Of a stretch of DNA of 64,000 nucleotides, positions 23,996-35,930 are shown one piece after another. The DNA is taken from assembly GCA_001600455.1 (NCBI GenBank), contig BCKC01000007.1, positions 3,536,019-3,600,018 of the forward strand. Direction: 5' to 3'. The notes beneath the pieces are model-generated. The model was given only the letters and a program-made list of their open reading frames with translations, did no database searches and was not told where the DNA came from. Numbering within the stretch: position 1 is the first letter of the stretch; the number at the start of each line of letters is the position of its first letter. The translations under genes were made by a program, and so were the position numbers. The stretch comes from Endocalyx cinctus (Eukaryota > Ascomycota > Sordariomycetes > Amphisphaeriales > Apiosporaceae).

Positions 23996-25078
23996 ATGAG
24001 TGTCACCCCTGCTGGTATAAAAAGCGGCATAGGGAAAGACCTGGCTTCGGACTTAGGACGTCAGAATCACTCCACGACCTCAGATCTCGGAGAGAAGCCG
24101 ACCGAGAAGAGTGACTCAAAATCAAAGAAGCGAGGCCTATTCGGTCTAGGTGGAAAGAAAAAGTCGACAACGACGGAACACAATTCTACCCACCCAACAT
24201 CGCAGCCAGGTATTACGAGTGCGCCGTCAAGCAAAGGTACAACGCAGATGTCTTCGACAAAACACTCCACAACGGCCTCACCGATCCCGGTAGATAGCCC
24301 CAAGATGACACCCTCGTCGCCTGGACGAGGCCTGTCCTCTTCCCCGAGAATGACTTCTCCCGCAGGGTCACAGATCTTCGAACGAGACGTCCAAGAGAGC
24401 GCCGTTATGCCAACCTCTCCGGCTATCCCATCCCATATTCAGACCGAAAACCATATCCCGCCCGTTCTCGATGCGTCTTCTGAAGCGATTACCGATGGCC
24501 ATCTAAACCCGGATGCCGTCGAGATTGTTACTCATACCTCGCATCAACCAGCCGCCGTAACGGTGACCGGCGCTACTCCTTACGAGAGTGTCACTAACTC
24601 GTCCTGGGCCGAAGACTTGTCGGCATTTTCGGATAAAGATGAGTCAGCTTCGAACTACGGTTCTCTTGATTCCGCAGATGTTCGGCGCCTCAGCTTCATC
24701 TCGTTCGCCGACGTCGTGATGGCCGAGCAGGGTCCTACCGGTGCGGCTGGAAGTCGTGATTCTGTCCATCTCGCCGGGTTAACGTCGCTTTCGTCGAGGG
24801 CACTAAACCGCTCGCCTTCACCGATACGGTCTCCCGTCTCATCGCAAGGTCCGGAAACTTCACCTCCAAACAGCAAATCAGGCTCGATTAAGGGCTTGAG
24901 CATGTCTCCCGTTAGAAAACCTCTAGGCAGCCCTATCTCGACAGAACACAGCATCAGTAACGTGACGGGCGACTTGAACGTCGAGACCATGTCGCAAGCA
25001 CTGAGACGTACGGGTAGTACTGATCTCGGCGGCGCACGGAGTAACCCGGTTAGTCCTCTAGAGGGCCCGATACACTAA
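23996..25078 (+). CDS. Conserved intrinsically disordered protein
   Basis: I do not recognise a named family. Single exon of 360 residues if it starts at MSVTPAGIKSGIGKD. An in-frame ATG at 23777 would add 73 residues of Leu/Ser-rich, CT-repeat-coded sequence that looks like leader. The protein is Ser/Thr/Pro-rich and disordered, with a basic patch (KSKKRGLFGLGGKKK) near residues 45-60. Many SP/TP sites follow (SPRMTSP, RSPSPIRSP, MSPVRKPLGSP), and one short, more ordered segment, VRRLSFISFADVVMAEQ, is flanked by acidic residues. The last segment is probably a conserved short linear motif. The pattern suggests a phosphorylated scaffold or regulator; no function is assigned. Confidence 0.75.
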   Translation: MSVTPAGIKSGIGKDLASDLGRQNHSTTSDLGEKPTEKSDSKSKKRGLFGLGGKKKSTTTEHNSTHPTSQPGITSAPSSKGTTQMSSTKHSTTASPIPVDSPKMTPSSPGRGLSSSPRMTSPAGSQIFERDVQESAVMPTSPAIPSHIQTENHIPPVLDASSEAITDGHLNPDAVEIVTHTSHQPAAVTVTGATPYESVTNSSWAEDLSAFSDKDESASNYGSLDSADVRRLSFISFADVVMAEQGPTGAAGSRDSVHLAGLTSLSSRALNRSPSPIRSPVSSQGPETSPPNSKSGSIKGLSMSPVRKPLGSPISTEHSISNVTGDLNVETMSQALRRTGSTDLGGARSNPVSPLEGPIH

Positions 25079-26293
25079 TCTTGTGCTTGTCTGGGTGAAC
25101 TATATATTTCTGAGTTGTTTGACGGTTTTGATATCCAAACATAAAAGTTTATAAAAAAAAGTTTGCTTGTTGATTTCATACGCGATACGATGAGTTGCAG
25201 GATTATACTCGAAACTTTTGGGAGTGGAAGGAAGTTTATATTTCGTCTTTGGGCAGGCAACTGTTACAAGCTCGCTGTTCCGATATTTCGTCTCTCTTCC
25301 TTTTTCCTTCTTCTTTTTCTTTTATATATATTTCCCCGTTCATCTTCTCACGGCACGATATCCTGAACCTGATATTATGAAGTATAAAATCAATTCCCCC
25401 CTCACTTTCGCCTATGGATACCGTTTGGCATAGTATTTGTCCTTTTTTTATCCACTTTTTTTTCATATAAATTTGCAAAGGCTAGGAAGGTTGAACAGGA
25501 TGGGTGAATAAGGATGTCAAGGAGCACTATGGGAGGCGATTTCTTCTTATTCTTCTTCTACTCTTTTCCTTAACGGAGTTAGTATTTTGGTCAAGATATC
25601 TTATTCCTATGGAAATATTAAAATAAAGCAAAACAAAAACAAGCAGGTCAACCATGATATTCGCATTCCTTCGACTACTCCCGTCCTCGTGATTTGTTGC
25701 ATCTTAGATCAGAAGGATATATTGGACCTCGCACCTGTTAAGCGGTTTTGATTGGACCTCGAACATCCGAAAGTTTATATCAGGAAATGGCTCCTCTTGC
25801 TTCAGGAACTAGGGAAAGTAGGGTAAAACCCAGATTCTACGTATTATATAGAAACTGCTGCTCTTTCCGGCTTGAGTCATATCATCTTGTATCATCAGCG
25901 TTTTGTTGCGGCCTGGGGATAATGGCGTCTGTAGCTTATCGGAGAAATTCTACGTCTAAACGACGAGCTATATTAGGTATAAACACTACGTATGTACTTA
26001 GAGCATCTACGATCAGCTAGTGACCGTTATGACTGAACCATGACTATATCAGCCTAGCTAAGTTTAGTGTCGTGGAATTTGGGACTCTGACGATAGGAAA
26101 ATAATACCAACGCTTCACTACTCGGTGCCGAACAGTCGCTACCACGAGATCTTTTGCTCCTCTGCCAATGTTTTAAGAATTTCACTATGCTTAAGTTCTT
26201 GTCGCTTATTTCCTATTCTCCGTGTAGTGTAGTGCACAATACGACCTGGTATATATAGGAGAGCATCATCATCTTCTTCTTCTTCATCATCAT

Positions 26294-26334
26294 CGGGTAT
26301 CCCCTGTCTTCCCGCGCGGAAAGACGGGGATGCC
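26294..26334 (+). repeat. GC hairpin
   Basis: GGTATCCCCTGTCTTCC pairs with GGAAAGACGGGGATGCC across a CGCG-containing loop, in otherwise AT-rich DNA next to an ATC/TTC microsatellite. Confidence 0.6.
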
Positions 26335-28139
26335 GTAATTTACCGAAGAAACTCAAAGAACCAAAAAAAAAAAAATTGAAACTCCACGTGAGAGGTTCTT
26401 AGCCTGCCCGTCATACTTGCTTGCATTGCATGAGGTGGATAAGGAACAGGTGTCTTTTCCAACTTCTCTGGTAATAGCACGGTTTCCTTCATGCACACTA
26501 CTGGCTCATGGCTGGGCAAAATCAAAGCTCTTAATTGAACTTAGAGAGTACAGAGTAGTGGGATCTTGACGGCGACGGTTATGAGGGGCACGTGCACAAA
26601 GAAACGAGGAGTATGGAATTCGGCCGAAAAGAAAGGAAGCAGTAAAGCCAACTTATATAACCTCTTTTAAGTCGTAAATCCACATTATACCCATCTACTA
26701 GTTGGTTTGAGGAGAATACTTGTAAGTGGCCACGAACCCGAACTCGAGTCGTTCTAAGAAGCCCTTATCTATTCTTATTTCTGCACACTTATTTTCTTCT
26801 CGATCTGACGACGAAACTAATGAAAAAAAAAGGTGATCATATTTATTATTTTGTTCACGGTTGTTACCTGGTGGTCGGCGATCATTTCACGATGTGGTTT
26901 CCTGATGCGTAGAGAGGCATTCTTTGTAAGCGTATTCGTGCCTAGCTAATGATCTGTTGGTTCTCATGTCCTTACATAGAATCTTGGGAGGGATGGGACG
27001 ATCCTTTAACTAAGGTAAGGTTCTTCGGGAATTGATACGACTCAGCTGAGAAGAACCATCCAGGGCATTTACGGCATATATCAGATTTATGATATAGGCC
27101 AGGTACCACTATTTCTTATACCATAAAACCCACGTATTTTAGGGGTGTGTGGTATGTACAAGTATATATAATAGTATGCAACTATGGTCCGTCTCCGCTT
27201 TCTTTGCCTTCTTACTCTAGACTACAAACCTCGTTCGCGCCGGAGCTGTGCGTCCAAGCGGTCTTACCTCATATTAGTGTAAAGAAACGAGCAGAATATA
27301 ATAGGATATGAAACATGATGGAAGGATGGGCACTAATGCGGGATGACATGACAAACTGGTTGGTCCGAAGTAGTATAGAAACCGACGATAAGATTGAGAA
27401 GCGAGAAGACATTAGGCTTACTTCGAAGGCTGAAGAAGCATGGGATCTTGGCATGGGGGAGAGGATAAGGATAGTTGTAAATGATATGTTTGTATGTTTT
27501 AGCCTAGCCCTTCCTACCTTTTACTGCGTATTCAAGTTCCTAGTCTTACGACAATGGTAATTTTAAAAAAAGACCATATTTTTATTTTTGAAACTTTCTT
27601 AATCACATACCTTGTAAGAAAAAAAAAAAAGGGGGGGGGGGGGAAGGGGATGAAATTTTGAGAGTTGAGATTAGCCGATTTTGACAATTTCCCTCACTCT
27701 CTCTCTTTTCTGACAATGGGGAAGAAATAATCATCTAAAAAAAAAAAAAAGAGGACAAAAGCAAATTTCGGTTCTCATTCTGAATCTAATTCTCCGATAT
27801 GTTTAAGACAGGGGGGGATATCAATTTACGGTTACACGGTAGATCCCGCGTCCTTGGTACGATTGTTGTTTTGCTTCGATTCGAATGTGGGACATGGGAT
27901 TTATCTTTTTCTTTTTCTTTTTTAACTGTGTGTATATACTTGTACGTATACTTTATCTTAACTTATTATGAAAAAGAAGGTGTGATTTATGTATGTCGTC
28001 GAGTCTTCGTCACGTCAAATGCTTCTAGAAGATAAATAGATAATGCGTCGCTCTCTCTCTCTCTCCCTCTCTTTTTCTTGTTTCTTTTTTAAACTTCAAA
28101 AGTATCATTAGTACTTAGAACCTATCTATGGATATGTAT

Positions 28140-29110
28140 ATACCTAGGTAGTATAGGAAACATAACATACACGTACTTGTATACTAAATAGCCCAGTAAA
28201 AAGTACCTACACATAGGTACTTAAGTAGTTTCAGTTAATTCATTACGCTAGTGTTTCTACTTTTTGTTTCTTTGTTATGATGGAGGATGCGACAACTCGA
28301 TAATAGGGTAAAGGGAGAATTCTTCAATTGTCCACCGTCCACTTTGCTTCTTAACTCTAGTATACATAGGCCGGAGGACTCAGCTACGCCACTGAAGTAG
28401 CAGAGGTAGATAGCCTTAGGGAAAATACATTAGCGTATGGGGTGTTCTACCTAGGTACCTACCTAGGTAGGTAGTTACTACTTTGTACATGTAAATATCT
28501 TTCAGTCTACTTACGAGTAGTAGATCTAATCTATATGTACTTGTACACAGTAGACAATAATTTACCCGAATTGTCGAAATAAACACATACACGTACAAGA
28601 ACTACAAGAACTCTTTTATTTCCGATATGGCACGATATCTTGTAGTGGTATCTTAGGTACCTACCTAGGTAATAGTATACACGTAGTATAATTGGAGTCA
28701 TCCCGGTATACTAGGATTGGATTACTTTATGTACGTAATACTGTAAGTTGAATGGTATGCAGTCGCCCTTTTCATTCAAACATATTTCAACTTCTTACTT
28801 TAGAATGTAGTTCAATGTATTTATCTAACATTCAATACTTCGGAGTTATACTGCTGATATATACTCTTTTCGCGTATACTTACTTTTACTTTTACTTACT
28901 ATTTACAAGAATACCATCGAGAGCTACCTGTGGATTTCTGGACTTTGTAGAGGAGTACCCTGCCCTCACGCATGTTTCATTACCATTAGCGGAGAGCAAA
29001 AGATATCCCCAACCCTAAAACTACTACGATAAGTGCTCCGTACTCCGTAATACAGAGCATTACATTGCACTAGACAGGAGGGATAGTGTACCTAGGTACC
29101 TACGTATGTA
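28140..29110. repeat. Cluster of ACCTAGGT / GGTACC palindromic words
   Basis: TACCTAGGTA and overlapping GGTACCTACC words occur at about 28142, 28448-28472, 28653-28672 and 29089-29102. The densest is CTACCTAGGTACCTACCTAG near 28448. Other copies in this window lie at about 11935, 19690 and 58925, all in spacers and none in coding exons. Confidence 0.75.
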
Positions 29111-30695
29111 CATGTATACTCACCTCCCAGGCAGCTAGGTAGAACAATTATACTAACTAGTGTAGTGTAGACAAGCCTCACAAAGGACCCTTTGCTATTC
29201 GAACCTTTCTATACTAAGTTATAGTGTACTACGTAGCCTCTGTCTATCTAACCACAGCTTTTTGCGCACTCCACCTCTCTTTACTGTATCTATTTGTGAG
29301 TCTCTTCCATCCTCCTCTATCGTAGGAATTCAACCCTGCTCCTAATACTCCATGCGTATATGCGTATGGGATATTAAAACTCGATCAAAGTCCACGTTTA
29401 TAGGGTCAATTATATTTCAATATATATAACCTCTTAAGACATTATATATAAGGGGAAAAGGCGAGAATAGGAAACCAAAAAACAATTATAGTACCAAGGA
29501 AAGAGACAAAAGAGAGAGACTTCCTACGCTATATGACATTCATTTCTTAGCTCAACATACAACATACATATGCCCTCTCTATTTCTCTCTATTTCTCTCT
29601 CTCTCTTTCTCTCTTTCTGAGTTGGTATATCCTCTTCTCTTTTTATCTTACATCTTTTGACATTTTCCAATTGCGCCCAACGGATTAAGGCTTATATCTT
29701 CACCGAAATTTTCATACCTCTAGGTTCGCATCAGCATCAGCATCAGCATCATCATTATCTTACTAGCTGCTAGAATCCTGCATCTGTCGACAAGGAACCC
29801 CAACATTAAACCCCCCGTTTTAGTCTTTATGCTTCTCGTTCAAATTAAGGGCTAGGTAACCTCCCGTCTCATAACTTTGAAGAAGAAGAAAAAAGAAAAC
29901 AAGATAAAAAAAAAAAAAACATAGACTTGGCCGAGAAACCGGGGTCCAATCGTCACCCTCCAATTATTGAGACAGGTAGCGCACTTGCAGATAATACTTC
30001 CGACCATCGCTTCTTTAGTATCTGCAGTCTCTTGGTCCCTCTCCCGACCTCCCACCAATGTGAATTGCGAATTAAACAACCTTCCCACCTCCAAATAAAG
30101 CCACAAGCAAATAAGAATTCGACTCCATCTCGAGTGGGAATCTCTTGTTTCTTTCCCCCCCACCGCGCATTACACTTTGCCACGTGCTAGGCGAGCTCGA
30201 AGAACGGGTAACGTAAAGGTAAGGATATTGAAAATAACTGGCCAATATTATAACTCATCCACTGAGAATTTAAGGAGACCGACATTCGAGCCGAACCCAC
30301 TCAAAACGTAAACCTCCAATATCATGCGCCCGGGTTGTCGGTAACCTTGTTGCGGCCAGCTTGCTTCTTACCGTTTTGTTTCTTATTGTTCCACCACCGT
30401 GATCGACCTTTTTCTCTCTTTTTTTTTTTTTTTTCTAGAAATGCCAAATTCCCCTCCTGCGACATTCGCTGCTTTGTCATCCAGGCTTATGCTCCATCTG
30501 AAAAGTCAATCCGTACGCCTCTGACACCTCTGGATTCCAGCTCTCGGTATCTTGCTGGGGGAACAGGTGGATAGCCGAGACGCATACGTACATGCTACTA
30601 CATACATCATACTCCAACCGCAGCGCACGGCATAAAACCTCCTATATTCCTGTGCGAACCCGACAATCGCTCAATGAATTTTCTCCTCACTCTAT

Positions 30696-33600
30696 ATGCA
30701 AACCGGAACAAGGCTGAATGGTACGTTTCCGTCAAAAATGGAGGAAAACAATATGGATGATCAGATCGGGAACCTGTCGGATTGGCCCCAGGCCGCATCT
30801 GTAGATGGATCGCAGCGAAGTATCGACAGGACAGGCACCGGTAGTATGCGCCCCAACCTCCCTCCCAGGCCGAATCCCAGTAATTTTCAGGGCAATAGTA
30901 TCCGGACCGTAACACCTGAGCCAGCCGAGAACGGTCATGTTATCATGAACGCAAATATACCTCAGGCCAGTCGGGGCTACGGTCCCGGCTCGCCCCAGCA
31001 GACCTCGCCGAGGTCCATACCCGGCGGGGAGATACGACGTCAGGGAATCGTATTTAAAGACGACTTTGGCGACTCCTACGATAATAATACCTCGTCAGAT
31101 CCCGCTCAGCAGAGAAATGTCCCCGTCAGGCCTCGTACTCAGACGATGGACGGCACAACCGCACCGCGCCAACAGTCCGTAGTTATATCCACGGAACACC
31201 GGCATAGGGTCGGTTCGTTATCATCTACCGGTTCCCAACCCATATCCGACTTAGATCCTCGCCCTTCGCCTCCCATCCTTATACCTAGTAATTCCGGGGC
31301 CGCCGCGCCGTTTAGACCGCCTGACGTGAAGACCTCTTTACCGATAAAGGACAAGAAATCCAATCGTCGCCTCATAAAGCGGGGCACTTCCCGTCCAACG
31401 TCCCCCATAATATCGCCACCGCCTTCCGTAGACTCGTTGCCGATACCGATACCCACCGATGACGCTAATAAGATACTTTTGCTGATGAAGACTTTATGCG
31501 GGCGCATGAAAGGAGGTGTCGAATACCAGAGCGAAGTGAACGGACCCTGGAACACGGGTGTCTGCTATGTTGACGAGGAAAGAGGTAGTTTATTGTTCGA
31601 CCCCGGGCTGCCCGGGCACGGGCATGTTCCTGTGGTCGGCGACCTACGTGGATGTCGGATACTTCCTGTCGAATTTCCGGATGATAGAAGGAAATGCGTC
31701 GAAATATCGAATCCGAAGACGGGCGTGGAAGTTCTGCTTAGACCTCTGCTTGCCGAGGAGCTCGAGCTATGGCTTGCGAGTCTGCTTTGCTGGCAGCAAG
31801 TTCGACCTAGCGGCGTAAGAATATCCAACAGCAAGACCGGTATCGCATCCGGAGCCAGTCGACATGACATGAAGAAGCGTTCCTCGAGTATGGTTGGTTC
31901 TACATCCAAAGAGACCACGATAATAAAAGTAGGAAAGGTGATGTTGTGGGATAAAGGAACTGCTACAACACCTCGTGCTATCGTGAAACGTCCCTCTACT
32001 AGGGATCTACGGTCAGGCGGGACGTCGTGGAGGAACGTGTCTTGCATGCTGCAGGACAACGGTGAATTCAAGCTCACAACCGAGAATGATCAGGCCATTC
32101 TCTCGATCATCGATTTGACGCAGCTATCGCGCTGCGCGGTGCAGCAACTAGACAGGTCGGTACTGGACGAGGAGTTTTGCATCGCTATATTCCCCATTTA
32201 TGCCTCCACCTCGAAGCAGCTATCAATATTTCGACCCATATATCTTGCGCTCGATTCGAGGGTACTCCTGGAGGTCTGGTTCGTCCTCCTCAGAGCCTTT
32301 GCCGTTCCGGAAATATACGGGTTAAAGTCCTCCTCGAGTCTCGTCACCGAGGTACGAGACGTACAAACAGAATTCGACGGGCATTTATTTCGTATCGAGA
32401 AGACTATATCCGTCCGAGTCACAGAAGCTAAAATTACAGGGCCACCGTCTTTCCCCGATCACCATGACCGACACGCCAGGGAGAGAGATCCTTTCAAGGG
32501 CAACTACTTGGCCGAAGTGATCCTCGATGGAGAGGTTCGGGCCCGCACGACCACTCAGACCGAGACGACGAGGCCGTTCTGGCGCGAAAGCGCTTTGTTT
32601 ACCGATCTTCCTAATGCCTTACCGTACCTCTCGGTAGTTCTGAAAAGGGTTGAAGGGAATTTTGAGAGCTATAGTCACCAGTTGCAAGCTTCCCTTGGTT
32701 TGCCAAAAACCGGTAATCTAACCGAGATTGTCTGCGGGGCCGTCGACGTCCCTCTCGACAGACTGGAGAGAGCGAAAGATCATGAGCAGTGGTTTCCAAT
32801 TTTCGACGAGCAAAAAGAACCGATTGGAAGTATGTTGGTGAAGATAAATCACGACGAACTCGTCGTTCTAACAACTCGCGACTACGCGCCTTTGTCAGAC
32901 CTGCTTCACACTTTTAGCGTAGGTCTAGTAAGCCAAATCGCACAGGCCATACCATCGGCCATGCGGCGGCTTTCAGACACGTTTCTGAACATATTCCAAG
33001 TGTCGGGAAAGGCTTTCGAATGGCTCACCGCTTTGGTAGAGGAGGAGATTGATGGTCTAGGCAGCCAGGGCACAATGAAGGGGTTTCGGTACAGCCAGCG
33101 CTTGAAATCGAGCGATTCTTCCGGGTCTCCGAGCGAAAGAGGGAAACTAGTACGGGAGATGAACAAATCTCTTACGGGCGAGGCAAACCTCCTGTTTAGA
33201 GGCAATACGCTCCTCACGCAAGCCCTAGAGGGACATATGCGGCGCCTGGGTAAAGAGTACCTAGACGAGACCCTAGGCGAAAAGATCTTTGAAATAAACG
33301 AGCTCAATCCGGACTGCGAGGTCGATCCTAGCAGAATTTCTAATCCCGAAGACATGTACCATCACTGGGAAACTCTCATTCATCTCACGACGGAAGTGTG
33401 GGAATGCATCGCCGCGTCCGCCACGAGACTTCCAGTCGAACTCCGCCAGATCTTAAAATACGTCCAAATCGTCGCCGAGAGTCGATACGGTAACTTTTTA
33501 CATACCGTTAGTTATACAAGCGTATCGGGCTTCCTGTTTCTTCGTTTCATTTGCCCGGCGATCCTCAATCCCAAGCTATTCGGATTACTTCGAGATAACC

Positions 33601-34520
33601 CACGTCCCAGAGCTCAGCGGACTTTGACTCTTGTTACCAAGGGCCTGCAGGCGTTGGCCAATATGTCCAGCTTTGGAAAGAAGGAGAGCTGGATGGAGCC
33701 AATGAACAGATTTCTCAACGCGCACAAGCAATCTTTCAAGGATTACATCAATCACGTATGCTCGATACCAGCCGAGCGCAGTGCCGTTCACGTGTCGGCC
33801 TCTTACTCGAGCCCCATCGCCATACTAGGCCGGCTGTCTCCAATATCGCGCGAAGGCTCGCCTTCGCTCCCGTACCTGATCGACCCGCAGAGAAATTATG
33901 CCGCGCTGGTCAAGATCTGGTTGGAGGGTTATCACTTCCACAAGCTTGCCGACGCGGAGCCCTTCGAAGGCGAACTTCTTCAGTTTCACACCATTTGCGT
34001 GATGCTCCAGGAGCGATCCGACGTGTGTCTTCTGCAAATCGAGCAGTTTCAGGCGACGGATATCGAGTCCTTCCTGACAGATGACGTGGCCGAGAGTCTC
34101 GACAAGGCCTCGCTGCTGGATTCGATCAGTAGCTCTCCGTGGGCTCAGAACGACCCCTTTTATCCTCCAGGGTCGTCAGACGGCGAACAAGAGGGAGCCG
34201 GTCGAAACGCGTTCTCCAATAGTAACCGAGAAGGCAGCTCTCTACGCCACATGTCCGGGAGCTCGGATCTAACCAATCCGCTAGCGTCGCTGCGGGCCAA
34301 AGGCAAAGCGGCTAAGGACCCGCGCAGCTTCCTCAGCGGTTTGATCGGCGGCAAGCGAAGTAAAGAGTCGACGGGCTCATCGGCCATCCGCGATAAGAGC
34401 AGGGATAAAGACGACAGAGACCACAGATCGGGAGGCAGCGGCGGTAGTAAAGGGCTGCTCGGCTCCCTGTCGGAGCCTTTCCAGCAGAGCGGCAGCAGTA
34501 ATTCCAGCTCGAGACACTAG
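30696..34520 (+). CDS. bud2: Ras GTPase-activating protein, BUD2/CLA2-like
   Basis: A large RasGAP that stimulates GTP hydrolysis by a Ras-family GTPase; by analogy to yeast Bud2 the partner would be Rsr1/Bud1 in polarity control. Single exon of 1274 residues. The N-terminal 240 residues are disordered and Pro/Ser-rich. Two PH-like stretches follow (about 255-375 and 410-555), then a C2-like region (about 565-665, YLAEVILDGEVRARTTTQTE). The RasGAP domain spans about 760-1110. It has the arginine finger in LLFRGNTLLTQ (Arg about 835) and the hallmark FLRFICPAILNPKLFGL (about 948-964), followed by LANMSSFGKKE. The C-terminus is Ser/Gly-rich and basic. ATGs at 30696 and 30738 are both possible starts. 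The Rsr1 assignment is inference from domain order. Confidence 0.93.
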   Translation: MQTGTRLNGTFPSKMEENNMDDQIGNLSDWPQAASVDGSQRSIDRTGTGSMRPNLPPRPNPSNFQGNSIRTVTPEPAENGHVIMNANIPQASRGYGPGSPQQTSPRSIPGGEIRRQGIVFKDDFGDSYDNNTSSDPAQQRNVPVRPRTQTMDGTTAPRQQSVVISTEHRHRVGSLSSTGSQPISDLDPRPSPPILIPSNSGAAAPFRPPDVKTSLPIKDKKSNRRLIKRGTSRPTSPIISPPPSVDSLPIPIPTDDANKILLLMKTLCGRMKGGVEYQSEVNGPWNTGVCYVDEERGSLLFDPGLPGHGHVPVVGDLRGCRILPVEFPDDRRKCVEISNPKTGVEVLLRPLLAEELELWLASLLCWQQVRPSGVRISNSKTGIASGASRHDMKKRSSSMVGSTSKETTIIKVGKVMLWDKGTATTPRAIVKRPSTRDLRSGGTSWRNVSCMLQDNGEFKLTTENDQAILSIIDLTQLSRCAVQQLDRSVLDEEFCIAIFPIYASTSKQLSIFRPIYLALDSRVLLEVWFVLLRAFAVPEIYGLKSSSSLVTEVRDVQTEFDGHLFRIEKTISVRVTEAKITGPPSFPDHHDRHARERDPFKGNYLAEVILDGEVRARTTTQTETTRPFWRESALFTDLPNALPYLSVVLKRVEGNFESYSHQLQASLGLPKTGNLTEIVCGAVDVPLDRLERAKDHEQWFPIFDEQKEPIGSMLVKINHDELVVLTTRDYAPLSDLLHTFSVGLVSQIAQAIPSAMRRLSDTFLNIFQVSGKAFEWLTALVEEEIDGLGSQGTMKGFRYSQRLKSSDSSGSPSERGKLVREMNKSLTGEANLLFRGNTLLTQALEGHMRRLGKEYLDETLGEKIFEINELNPDCEVDPSRISNPEDMYHHWETLIHLTTEVWECIAASATRLPVELRQILKYVQIVAESRYGNFLHTVSYTSVSGFLFLRFICPAILNPKLFGLLRDNPRPRAQRTLTLVTKGLQALANMSSFGKKESWMEPMNRFLNAHKQSFKDYINHVCSIPAERSAVHVSASYSSPIAILGRLSPISREGSPSLPYLIDPQRNYAALVKIWLEGYHFHKLADAEPFEGELLQFHTICVMLQERSDVCLLQIEQFQATDIESFLTDDVAESLDKASLLDSISSSPWAQNDPFYPPGSSDGEQEGAGRNAFSNSNREGSSLRHMSGSSDLTNPLASLRAKGKAAKDPRSFLSGLIGGKRSKESTGSSAIRDKSRDKDDRDHRSGGSGGSKGLLGSLSEPFQQSGSSNSSSRH

Positions 34521-35930
34521 TCATGTCTTCGGGTGGATGATAATTCGCTCGCGCCAGAATCAGGGGCGGCGAAACGAGCGGAAGATATTGTTACTATTAC
34601 TACGACAACAATACGTAAGTCCGGTGTAAGAAGAAGAAGACGTCTGAGGAAAAAACGACCTCGTACGAAAGATGACGGAGAAAAACATAGAAAGACGACG
34701 ATGTGCGTCTGTATTATCGGACGGTAGAATAAAAGCAAAAAAAATGGGCATGGTTTTTTTCCCCCCCTTCTTGAAGTCAGTCACCCTTCTCTACATTTAT
34801 CGAGAAAGACAGAGACTTTGGTATTTTTTCTTTATTAGAAGACGGAAGGTATTCATTCATAAGAGGCGAGAAGGAGGGATTTTTATGGTTTCTTTTTTTG
34901 TTCCTTTTTCCTGAAGTCTCCTATCATCTCCTAAGCTTCTTATAGGATCATTATCACATTACCTACTACCTTAACCCGCAATTATGTTTTTCTCTCTTGT
35001 TTTCAAAAAAATTGTTTTTGTAACGAAGAAGACACGAAATGATACGAATCTCAATTTTTTATTTTGCTTCTTTTTATTAGAATCTTTCTCCTTCTCAAGT
35101 TAGTCTGCCAACCAGTCAATACGAAGTTGGACTGGGATAGGAGATGTTAGTTTTGGTTGAAAAAAAAAAGAAAAAAAAAGAGAAATATACAATTATTCAT
35201 TCAATTCCCTCTTAATTCATTTTCTTCAATTTTGCCTGTTTATGGTGTAGGGAGATGAGGAAATAAGATAAGGAATCAAGAGGGAAAGAGGGAAAGAGGA
35301 AGAAACTACATGATAGTCGAGAGAACTATTTTGAGTGGCCCAGATACCATTATTTATATATATCAAGAGTATATATGTTGTTATATCCTACTACCGCACC
35401 AGTCTATATATCCTATCGCTTTGTGTGTGTGTGTGCATGTGTGTGTGCATAAATGGTAAATATACGTTTTGAGACTTTCTTGCTTTACACGAGAGGCGGG
35501 TTCTCCCTGGGTGGATAAACAGAATACATAACTGATTTCATAGTGAGGTTCTGGGAATTTTATATAAGTTTACAGCTTTTTTTTTTCTTGTTTACTTTAT
35601 CTGTCTGATCTATTTATGAATGTGAGCGAGTCCATTTGGTAAAACTTCGTAATGCTGTCGATACTTCTCAAATCAAGTATCGCCCTTTTCCTTTTTCCCT
35701 TCACCCGTTTTCAAGGTCCGCCATAATGCCATAATGCCTACTCTATAAACTCATCCATTAGGCTCGTGATTTTCGGTGCGTAAGTCCATTCATTGTCGTC
35801 CCTCTTACATTCACGGGTATCTTTATCGGCTTAAGATAAAGTTTTTCATCCACCACGCGAGCGAATCATTAAAAAAATAAATTCATCGTCATCCATAGTC
35901 CTTCACTTTGAGTTCAAATTTTCTCTTTCT
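34521..35930. other. Convergent intergenic spacer
   Basis: About 1.4 kb between the 3' ends of the RasGAP and cyclophilin genes. It has poly-A/T tracts and a TG dinucleotide run at about 35422-35450. No gene seen. Confidence 0.5.

Larger units (their letters stand above)
25079..30695. other. Very large gene-free spacer with TACCTAGGTA palindromes
   Basis: About 5.6 kb without a supported gene. It holds an ATC/TTC microsatellite followed by a GC hairpin near 26265-26335, a poly-A/poly-G tract at 27605-27645, several CT runs, and a cluster of ACCTAGGT-type palindromes between 28140 and 29110. An ATCAGC-type repeat lies at 29728-29755. The right end (from about 29900) must contain the promoter and 5' UTR of the RasGAP gene. 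A 79-codon open frame at 30335-30574 may be an upstream ORF. Confidence 0.5.
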
